DNA from: DASVXQ01 sp046727955
GTDB lineage: Bacteria > Actinomycetota > CALGFH01
Direction of reading: 5' to 3'
DNA: 6,587 nt
Assembly (NCBI GenBank): GCA_046727955.1
Contig: JBKPDO010000395.1
Span: forward strand, 1-6,587
Part shown: in pieces, positions 1 through 4,310 of the stretch
Layout: every line of letters starts with the position of its first letter
How positions within the stretch are numbered: the first letter of the stretch is position 1
Notes under the pieces: model-generated
What the model was told of the DNA's origin: nothing
Database searches by the model: none
The model's input: only the letters and a program-made list of their open reading frames with translations
Position numbers and translations under genes: made by a program

Positions 1-225
1 GGCCGCAACCGCGCCCTGTACATGGCGGCGCTGCGGCTGGGCCGCTTGGCCGCCGCCGGCTACCTCGACCCCGCCGAGCTCACTGCGGCGCTGGGCGACG
101 TCGCCCGCTCCATCGGCCTGTCGGAGCGGGAGATCGGCGCCACCATCGCCTCGGGCCTGCGCAACGGTACCGCCCACCCCCGCCCCGACCTGCCCAGCCC
201 ACCCCGCCTGGGAGCCGCCAGGTGA
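1..225 (+). CDS. C-terminus of a bifunctional DNA primase/polymerase-type replication protein (partial, 5' end outside window)
   Basis: The first reading frame is open from base 1 and gives 74 residues ending at the TGA at 223-225. The visible part starts GRNRALYMAALRLG and continues through a helical stretch to IGATIASGLRNGTAHPRP. This arrangement of a GRN-x-AL start, an 'RLG.L.AAGYLD' helix, a 'GLSEREIGATI.SGL' helix and a Pro/Arg tail is what I know from the extreme C-terminus of prim-pol replication proteins on actinobacterial plasmids and integrative elements. The catalytic prim-pol domain would lie upstream and cannot be checked. The ATG at 22-24 is internal, because the homology-like signal starts before it. 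The stop overlaps the next gene's GTG start by 4 bases, so the two are probably translationally coupled and act together in replication. The family call rests only on this tail. Confidence 0.72.
   Translation, partial: GRNRALYMAALRLGRLAAAGYLDPAELTAALGDVARSIGLSEREIGATIASGLRNGTAHPRPDLPSPPRLGAAR
211..225 (+). promoter_or_regulatory. Ribosome binding site and GTGA stop/start overlap coupling two replication genes
   Basis: GGAG at 211-214 lies 7 bases before the GTG at 222-224. The upstream stop TGA is 223-225, giving the 4-base GTGA overlap typical of translational coupling. This arrangement decides the GTG start of the ATPase gene over the in-frame ATG at 279. Confidence 0.7.
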
Positions 226-1499
226 CCGGCGACCGCACGGACCTGGACCCAGACGGGGTGCCCTGGCCCGAGGCGCCCATGAGCGAGGCCGCTGGCGGCA
301 ACGCCAACGGCAACGTGCGGCGCCTGCCCCGCCGGGCCGAGCGCTCCGACCCGGAGGCCCTGGCCGGGACGCTTGGGCGTGGGCTGGTCATCGAGGACCT
401 GGCCGAGGTGATCGCCCGGGTGGACGCCGCCGGCCCGCCCGCCTGGCTCATCGAGGGCCTGTGGCCCGCGGACGCCTACGGGGTGCTGGCCGCGGAGGAC
501 AAGGCCGGCAAGACCTGGGCCGCCCTCGACCTGGCCCTGTCCGTGGCTGCCGGGCACCCGTGGTTCGGGCACTTCCCGTGTCCTACGCCTGGCCGGGTGC
601 TGGTGTTCCTCGGGGAAGGGGGGGAGCGCTCGATCGTGCGCCGGCTCCGGGCCATCGCCGCCCACAAGCAGGTCGACCTCGACCACCTGGCCGCCACGCC
701 CGGCCTGCGGCTGTGCTGCCGGGTGCCCAAGCTCCGCGACGGCTCGGACCTGGCCGAACTGGAGGCCGAGCTCGGCGAGCGGCCCGCGCGGCTGGTGGTG
801 CTGGACCCGCTGTACCTGGCCGCCGCCGGGCAGGCATCGGGCGGCAGCCTGTACGAGATGGGCGCGCTGCTCACGCCCATCCAGGCGATCTGCCAGCACG
901 CCGGCGCGGCGCTGGTGGTGGTCACCCACTGGAACAAGACCGGCGAGGGCACCGGCCCCAAGCGCATCACCGGCGCCGGCCCCTCCGCGTGGGGCCGCGT
1001 GCTCGCCTCGGCTGCCGTCGCCCACCGCGGGCAGACCCCGGAGGGGGCCAGCGCGGTGGTGCTGGGCTTCGAGCTGGTCGGCGGGGAGATCGCTGACATC
1101 CGGTTTCGGGTGCGCCGCACCGTCCGCGCCGCCGACCCCGACGACCTGGCCTCGCCGCTTGCGTACGCGGCCGAGGTGCTGCCCGACGACGACCCCGCCG
1201 GCGCCGACCCCGACGACCCGGCCGGCGGGCTGCGGCCCTCGTGCGGGTGGGTGCTGGCCGCGCTACGAGCGGGCGGGCCGCTGCAGACGGTCAAGGCGCT
1301 CGGCGACGCCACCGCCGCCCAAGGGCACGCGCTCAAGCAGCGCACCATCCAGGCCGCCCTGGCCGACCTGGAGGCCGCCGGGCTGGCCGAGGGCACCGAC
1401 GACCCCAGCGGCCGAGCGCGCTACTGGTCCCCCGCCAACCCCGACAACGATCCCGACGATGCCGACGAACCGGACCCGGACGGGGAGAACCCCACATGA
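222..1499 (+). CDS. RepA-like AAA-family ATPase with C-terminal winged-helix domain
   Basis: This is a 425-residue protein. After a disordered N-terminus (1-45) comes a RecA/AAA_25-like ATPase core (about 72-285). It has a degenerate Walker A, AEDKAGKTW (K97, T98), an 'VLVFLGEGGE' strand (126-135) and a Walker B, RLVVLDPLY (D195). A 'VVVTHWNK' strand (232-239) is placed like the sensor of RepA/RSF1010-type hexameric helicases, followed by 'ITGAGPSAWGR' (249-259). An Asp/Pro-rich linker (about 320-336) leads to a winged-helix-like domain (about 342-402: GWVLAALRAGGP ... RTIQAALADLEAAGLAE ... RARYW). The tail (405-425) is acidic, with many D, P and N. The likely role is a replicative ATPase or helicase loader for the primase/polymerase encoded just upstream (inference). 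The GTG start is set by the GTGA overlap and GGAG. Family-level call is good; the exact biochemical role is not proven. Confidence 0.82.
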   Translation: MTGDRTDLDPDGVPWPEAPMSEAAGGNANGNVRRLPRRAERSDPEALAGTLGRGLVIEDLAEVIARVDAAGPPAWLIEGLWPADAYGVLAAEDKAGKTWAALDLALSVAAGHPWFGHFPCPTPGRVLVFLGEGGERSIVRRLRAIAAHKQVDLDHLAATPGLRLCCRVPKLRDGSDLAELEAELGERPARLVVLDPLYLAAAGQASGGSLYEMGALLTPIQAICQHAGAALVVVTHWNKTGEGTGPKRITGAGPSAWGRVLASAAVAHRGQTPEGASAVVLGFELVGGEIADIRFRVRRTVRAADPDDLASPLAYAAEVLPDDDPAGADPDDPAGGLRPSCGWVLAALRAGGPLQTVKALGDATAAQGHALKQRTIQAALADLEAAGLAEGTDDPSGRARYWSPANPDNDPDDADEPDPDGENPT

Positions 1500-1524
1500 A
1501 CCCCCAGGGGGTATGGACCGGGGA

Positions 1525-1538
1525 GCGCGCATGCGCGC
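1525..1538. repeat. 14-base perfect palindrome, copy 1 (GCGCGCATGCGCGC)
   Basis: The sequence equals its own reverse complement. The identical 14-mer occurs at 4191-4204, and its 12-base core CGCGCATGCGCG again at 1654-1665. All copies fall in the two gene-free stretches of the element. It begins 26 bases after the ATPase stop codon. Confidence 0.85.
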
Positions 1539-1612
1539 ACGCCGCAGGTCAACCGGCATGTCCGCCCCCGACCGGGCCTCGGCATCGACAGCCCGCCGAC
1601 CCTCGGCCGTGC

Positions 1613-1628
1613 CCGGGTTGCCGGGTTG
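1613..1628 (+). repeat. 8-base tandem direct repeat CCGGGTTG x2
   Basis: Two perfect adjacent copies lie at 1613-1620 and 1621-1628. Read on the minus strand they are CAACCCGG x2. Their GGTTGC hexamer (1616 and 1624, including the next base) recurs at 1665 and 1677, so the cluster is iteron-like. Repeated 8-mers are the known recognition form of Streptomyces TraB translocases, but the sequence here is not a proven site. Confidence 0.7.
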
Positions 1629-1653
1629 CGGGCGGTTTGGGACCGCGCACGGG

Positions 1654-1665
1654 CGCGCATGCGCG
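1654..1665. repeat. 12-base palindrome core, copy 2 (CGCGCATGCGCG)
   Basis: This is a perfect 12-base self-complementary core shared with 1526-1537 and 4192-4203. It breaks symmetry by one base on the right (G at 1666), so the full 14-mer is not conserved here. It abuts the 12-base tandem repeat that starts at 1660. Confidence 0.75.
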
Positions 1666-1683
1666 GTTGCGTGCGCGGTTGCG
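1660..1683 (+). repeat. 12-base perfect tandem repeat TGCGCGGTTGCG x2
   Basis: Copies lie at 1660-1671 and 1672-1683 with no gap. Period 12 is close to one helical turn, so two bound proteins would sit on about the same face. Together with the 8-base repeat at 1613 it forms an iteron-like cluster within about 70 bases. Confidence 0.78.
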
Positions 1684-1700
1684 CGCCCCTCTGGAGGACC

Positions 1701-1760
1701 GCGCGCGGCACCGCGCATCCGCGCGCACCCCCCTACGGGGGTGCGCGGTGCCGTGCGCGC
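1701..1760 (+). repeat. Nested inverted repeats: 11-bp hairpin inside a 16-bp bulged stem
   Basis: The inner hairpin has perfect 11-bp arms 1722-1732 and 1737-1747 around a 4-base CTAC loop. The outer stem pairs 1701-1716 with 1743-1760: ten bases GGCACCGCGC/GCGCGGTGCC and six GCGCGC, separated by a 2-base bulge (GT, 1753-1754). The two full structures overlap at 1743-1747. Either they exclude each other, or the inner one shortens to 6 bp (1727-1732/1737-1742) so that both form. No U-run follows, so a simple intrinsic terminator is not favoured. An origin, nicking or transfer structure is plausible. Confidence 0.72.
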
Positions 1761-1958
1761 TCCGACGGGCCAGGGTGGGGGGTATCCGCGCGGCCGGCGA
1801 GCCCGAGGCCGCGTGCGCCCTCCCGTTGGCCCGGTGGTGGCGCCGGGGCGGGGCGTGCCTGGCAAGCCCCCATCCACCCGACCCAGGGAGCCGGACGGCT
1901 CGGCCCGGGGAGTGTAAAGCGGAAACCGGCCACTGGACGGCTTCTGCGGGCCGCAACC

Positions 1959-1984
1959 CCGAGGGTGGAGCCGAGAACCCTCGG
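1959..1984 (+). repeat. 8-bp inverted repeat (hairpin) in the gene-free region
   Basis: CCGAGGGT (1959-1966) pairs perfectly with ACCCTCGG (1977-1984) over a 10-base loop. No T-tract follows. It lies about 135 bases before the small gene at 2118 and could sit in its leader transcript. Function is unknown. Confidence 0.55.
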
Positions 1985-2028
1985 CCCACCCTGCCCGCAC
2001 CCGATGGCCCATCCCTCGCGCCGCCAAA

Positions 2029-2101
2029 CCCCATCCATCCCCGGCCCCACCCCCGGCCCACCCCTCGGGCCGCAGCGACCCCTGCCGTCCCCATCCATCC
2101 C
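2029..2101 (+). repeat. Direct repeat CCCCATCCATCCC, two copies 60 bases apart
   Basis: Copies begin at 2029 and 2089, exactly 60 bases apart, in a C-rich, G-poor plus strand that runs up to the ribosome binding site at 2105. Looser relatives of the motif occur near 1868 and 2008. It may be low-complexity sequence rather than a protein site. Confidence 0.5.
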
Positions 2102-2104
2102 GAA

Positions 2105-2113
2105 GGGAGGTGA
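2105..2113 (+). promoter_or_regulatory. Strong ribosome binding site (GGGAGGTGA) for the 58-residue gene
   Basis: Eight of nine bases match the full anti-16S complement AGGAGGTGA, 4 bases before the GTG at 2118 (GGAGG ends 7 bases before it). This unusually complete site is the main reason to accept the short gene and its GTG start. Confidence 0.75.
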
Positions 2114-2117
2114 ACCC

Positions 2118-2294
2118 GTGCGAACCCGCAACCTGACTCGCCTCACGCCCGACCAACTGCGCCAGCTGCACCAGGGCTGGTTGGACCTGGTTGACACGTG
2201 GGTCGCCCTGCGCAACCAGCGCCACACCCGCTACTGCCGACGCCAGGTCAAGGCGATCGAGCGCGTCGCCCGCCACCGCCACATCCACCTGTGA
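2118..2294 (+). CDS. Small basic helical protein of unknown function (58 residues)
   Basis: The GTG start at 2118 is preceded by a near-perfect ribosome binding site, and the TGA is at 2292-2294. The protein begins MRTRNLTRLTPDQLRQLHQG and ends in a strongly basic, His-rich tail (RVARHRHIHL). It looks like two or three helices: LTPDQLRQLHQGWLDLVDTW (9-28) and then an Arg/Lys-rich helix (about 32-53). There is one Cys (C40), no membrane segment and no recognisable domain. Codons keep the G/C third-base bias of its neighbours. It lies 68 bases before the translocase start, so the two may share a transcript. Small basic proteins beside the Tra gene are common in such elements, for example spread or DNA-binding accessories. 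I do not recognise this one and assign no function. Confidence 0.68.
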   Translation: MRTRNLTRLTPDQLRQLHQGWLDLVDTWVALRNQRHTRYCRRQVKAIERVARHRHIHL

Positions 2295-2297
2295 CCA

Positions 2298-2312
2298 CCC
2301 CGGGCCCCGGGG
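2298..2312 (+). repeat. Short GC hairpin between the small gene and the translocase
   Basis: CCCCGG (2298-2303) pairs with CCGGGG (2307-2312) over a 3-base loop, starting 3 bases after the stop codon at 2294. It could slow or attenuate transcription, or help shield the mRNA end. There is no U-tract, so a full terminator is unlikely. Confidence 0.4.
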
Positions 2313-2362
2313 CCGCCCAGCACCCCGGCGCCCGGCCCATCCGGAAGGAGCCCGACCGCACG

Positions 2363-4168
2363 ATGCCACCCGACACCCGACCCCGCCTGCTGGCCGCGCT
2401 CGCCCGGCTGGCCTGGCGCTACCGCTCCGAGCTGGCCCCCCTCTGGCTCGCCCTGGCCCTGTTCGCCGCCGGCGTGGTCGGCCGGCTGGCGCTGGTCGGC
2501 CAGCCGGCCTGGTGGCCCCTGCTCGGCCTCAACCTGGCCACCATCACCACCGCCGCCCTACTGTGGCAGTCCGGCCACCGGCTCGGCCTGGACCGCCCCA
2601 TCGAGCGCGCCTACGCCGCCACGGTCGCGCTGGCCGCCGGGCTGTGGCTGGCCCTGGCGGTGGTGGTCGGGCCGCTGGCGCCACCCCTGCCGCTGGCGTG
2701 GCTGCTGGCCAGCCTCGCCGCCAGCGTGCCCTGGTGGGCGCATCACCGGCGCCGCGCCAAGGTCCGCGTGGTCCGCGCGGTCCAGCGCTGGGCCACCCAC
2801 GCCGACCTCGCCGGCCTCTCCGGCTCCAACCTCCAGCGGGTCGAGGTCGACCCCGCCGGCGGCTGGACCGCCCGCCTGCTGCTCAGACCAGGGCAGACCC
2901 TCGACGACGTGCTCTGCAAGCTCCGTGCGCTTGAGTCCGCCCTGGGCCTGCGGCCCCGCGCGATCGAGGCCGACGAGGACCCACGCCTGGCCCGCCGGGT
3001 CATCCTGCGCGTCCAGCCCCGCGACCCCCACGCTCAGGCGTTGCCCTGGCCCGGCCCTCCTCCGGACGCCACGATCACCCGGCCGGTGGTGATCGGCCGC
3101 TACCGGGACGCCACCCCCACCGCCACGCCGCTGGCCGGTCAGCACGCCCTCATCGCCGGGGCGACCGGGTCGGGCAAGTCCGGGGTGGTCAACGCGATCA
3201 TCGGCTACCTGGCCGCCTGCCCCGACGTGGTGCTGTGGGGCTGCGACCTGAAGTTCGGGCTGGAGCTTGGCCCCTGGCGGGCGGTGTTCGCGTCCGGCCG
3301 GGTCGCCACCACCCCCGAGCAGGCCGCCGCGCTGCTTGAGGCCGCCGTGCGGGTCATCACCGCGCGCGGGGAGGAGCTGGCCCGCCGCGACCCGCCGCTT
3401 CGGGAGTGGCCCATCACCCCGGCGACGCCGGCGCTGGTGGTGGTCATCGACGAGCACGCCAAGCTCGCCGGCCACCCCGCCGCCATCGCCGCGGTCGAGA
3501 CGATCACCGCGCAGGGCCGCGCCCTGGCCGTCGGGGTGATCGACGCCACCCAGTACCCGACCGTGCAGGCGCTGGGGTCGTCGCTGATCGCGCCGCAGAT
3601 GACCGTCAAGTGCTGCCTGCGCGTCAACGGCCCCACCGAGGTCAACGTCATCCTCGGGCCCGGCGCCGCGAGCGCGGGGTGGGCGGCGCACAAGATCCCC
3701 AAGGGCAAGGCCGGCACGCTGTACCTGGACGCCCCCGGCGCCGACACCCCCCGGCTTGCCCGCGCCTTCCACGTCACCGACGCCATGGTGGAGCGCACCG
3801 CCCGCCGCTACGCCGTCCAGCGGCCCGCCCTGGACGCCTTCAGCGAGCACGCCGCCAACACCCAGCCCGACCCGCCCGCGCTCCAGGACCCGCGTACGCA
3901 CCCCGCAGACCATGCAGCTGCCCGCGACCGACCTCGCCGACGCATCCACCACGGCTCTGCCGGAGGCCGACCCGCTGGAGGCGCTGCTGGCTGCCCTGGC
4001 CGCCGCCGGCCCGCACGGCGCCAAGGTCGCCGAGCTGGCCGAGGTCACCGGCCGGCAGAAGACCTGGGTGTACGAGCGGCTGCAAGACCTCCACCGGGAG
4101 GGCCGTGTTGCCCGCGCCGGCCGTGGCCGCTGGCGCCTGACCGTCACCCTGGACGGCCCCGACGATGA
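2363..4168 (+). CDS. FtsK/SpoIIIE (TraB-like) conjugative DNA translocase; C-terminus apparently frameshifted
   Basis: Read from the ATG at 2363 (AAGGAG at 2345-2350, a rather long 12-base spacing), the frame gives 601 residues. Four hydrophobic segments (about 26-46, 52-68, 84-104, 110-125) anchor it in the membrane. A basic stretch (129-140) and a linker domain follow. The motor domain has Walker A GATGSGKS (266-273, K272), 'VVLWGCDLKFGLELGPW' (289-305) and Walker B ALVVVIDEHAKL (D363, E364). Further motifs typical of the family are 'GVIDATQYPT' (391-400), 'KCCLRV' (416-421) and 'GKAGTLYL' (448-455). In Streptomyces-type elements such a protein alone pumps double-stranded DNA between cells. 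After about residue 510 (base ~3890) the frame loses its codon bias and turns Arg/Pro/Gly-rich, while the +1 frame becomes protein-like. The true C-terminus is therefore probably the 3912-4181 segment. Confidence 0.88.
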   Translation: MPPDTRPRLLAALARLAWRYRSELAPLWLALALFAAGVVGRLALVGQPAWWPLLGLNLATITTAALLWQSGHRLGLDRPIERAYAATVALAAGLWLALAVVVGPLAPPLPLAWLLASLAASVPWWAHHRRRAKVRVVRAVQRWATHADLAGLSGSNLQRVEVDPAGGWTARLLLRPGQTLDDVLCKLRALESALGLRPRAIEADEDPRLARRVILRVQPRDPHAQALPWPGPPPDATITRPVVIGRYRDATPTATPLAGQHALIAGATGSGKSGVVNAIIGYLAACPDVVLWGCDLKFGLELGPWRAVFASGRVATTPEQAAALLEAAVRVITARGEELARRDPPLREWPITPATPALVVVIDEHAKLAGHPAAIAAVETITAQGRALAVGVIDATQYPTVQALGSSLIAPQMTVKCCLRVNGPTEVNVILGPGAASAGWAAHKIPKGKAGTLYLDAPGADTPRLARAFHVTDAMVERTARRYAVQRPALDAFSEHAANTQPDPPALQDPRTHPADHAAARDRPRRRIHHGSAGGRPAGGAAGCPGRRRPARRQGRRAGRGHRPAEDLGVRAAARPPPGGPCCPRRPWPLAPDRHPGRPRR

Positions 4169-4181
4169 CCACCCGGCGTAG
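3912..4181 (+). CDS. Winged-helix DNA-binding segment, probably the displaced C-terminal (gamma-like) domain of the translocase
   Basis: In the +1 frame relative to the translocase, from the ATG at 3912, there are 89 residues. About 21-77 form a clear winged helix: PLEALLAALAAAG, then GAKVAELAEVTGRQKTWVYERLQDL (recognition helix about 47-60), and a wing GRVARAGRGRWRLT. The open frame extends further upstream, and good codon bias starts near 3890, before the ATG. No ribosome binding site is visible before 3912. FtsK/SpoIIIE and TraB proteins carry a C-terminal winged helix that reads 8-base DNA signals, so the simplest reading is one protein broken by a +1 frame change. A sequencing error, a real mutation or programmed frameshifting could each explain it. 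A stand-alone regulator or excisionase-like protein is the alternative. Confidence 0.6.
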   Translation: MQLPATDLADASTTALPEADPLEALLAALAAAGPHGAKVAELAEVTGRQKTWVYERLQDLHREGRVARAGRGRWRLTVTLDGPDDDHPA

Positions 4182-4187
4182 CCGCCC

Positions 4188-4216
4188 CGTGCGCGCATGC
4201 GCGCGTGCGTGCGCGC
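4188..4216. repeat. 29-base strictly alternating purine-pyrimidine tract containing palindrome copy 3
   Basis: Every base from 4188 to 4216 alternates pyrimidine and purine, mostly CG with a few TG/CA steps. The tract contains the perfect 14-base palindrome 4191-4204, identical to 1525-1538. Such tracts favour left-handed DNA under negative supercoiling (established physical property). It lies about 95-120 bases before the integrase start. Confidence 0.7.
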
Positions 4217-4245
4217 CTGCGCGATTTGGGAGCCCCACCCCGGCC

Positions 4246-4272
4246 CGTGGAACTTCCGGACGGAAGACCACG
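4246..4272. promoter_or_regulatory. Dyad-symmetric element upstream of the integrase (candidate operator)
   Basis: CTTCCG (4253-4258) and CGGAAG (4261-4266) form a perfect dyad around GA. Outside it, CGTGG (4246-4250) and CCACG (4268-4272) are also complementary, offset by one base. The centre is about 51 bases before the integrase ATG, a common place for a repressor or recombinase-accessory site. It could also fold as a hairpin, but no T-run follows. No -35/-10 promoter could be picked with confidence. Confidence 0.45.
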
Positions 4273-4295
4273 CATCGTAGCCGCCGTACGCGCGT

Positions 4296-4302
4296 GAAGG
4301 AG
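4296..4302 (+). promoter_or_regulatory. Ribosome binding site of the integrase gene (GAAGGAG)
   Basis: GAAGGAG ends 8 bases before the ATG at 4311, an ideal spacing. It supports this start, after which the N-terminal arm-binding domain follows at once. Confidence 0.7.
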
Positions 4303-4310
4303 TAGCGAGG

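Larger units (their letters stand above)
1500..2117 (+). other. Gene-free, repeat-rich region: candidate replication origin and/or cis-acting transfer locus
   Basis: No reading frame here shows believable protein. The long open frames on both strands are Arg/Pro/Gly-rich shadows typical of very high GC. The stretch instead holds a 14-base palindrome (1525-1538) with a second 12-base core copy (1654-1665), an 8-base tandem repeat (1613-1628) and a 12-base tandem repeat (1660-1683). It also has an 11-bp hairpin (1722-1747) inside a larger inverted repeat (1701-1760), another hairpin (1959-1984), and paired CCCCATCCATCCC repeats (2029, 2089). A relatively A-rich patch lies at about 1911-1926. 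It sits between replication and transfer genes, where actinobacterial elements can carry an origin or a transfer locus recognised by the TraB pump. Functional assignment is inference; there is no defined consensus I can match with certainty. Confidence 0.5.
4177..4285 (+). repeat. 10-base direct repeat CGTAGCCGCC flanking the pre-integrase gap
   Basis: Perfect copies lie at 4177-4186 (overlapping the stop codon of the winged-helix frame) and 4276-4285. Both are followed by similar GC-alternating bases (CCGTGCGCGC and GTACGCGCG). They bracket the palindrome and the dyad upstream of the integrase. Could be binding sites or a small ancestral duplication. Confidence 0.55.

Noticed and set aside
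60..1396. Minus-strand open frames of about 300 residues opposite the ATPase gene
   Set aside because: Composition-driven antisense frames with no recognisable motif. The plus frame has an ATPase core and a coupled start.
348..1480. GACCCGGA octamers at 348-355 and 1473-1480 resembling Streptomyces TraB recognition sites
   Set aside because: Both are single copies inside coding sequence, where Asp-Pro codons make them likely by chance. They are not clustered as real sites would be.
1722..1747. Intrinsic transcription terminator
   Set aside because: The stem is strong but no T-run follows, and the downstream bases are GC-rich. It is kept as a structural element only.
1525..1760. CRISPR array
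   Set aside because: Repeats are 8-14 bases, tandem or palindromic, without regular spacers of 30-40 bases and without cas genes.
1159..2113. Alternative plus-strand frames running out of the ATPase gene into the gene-free region
   Set aside because: Pro/Arg/Thr-rich out-of-frame translation of the ATPase 3' end, with no ribosome binding site and no protein-like pattern. Only the last part of one such frame, from 2118, is accepted.
1263..2369. Long minus-strand open frames (368 and 181 residues) across the gene-free region
   Set aside because: They are Arg/Pro/Gly/Ala-rich with no domain signal, cross palindromes and the 2118 gene, and reflect the rarity of stop codons at this GC content.
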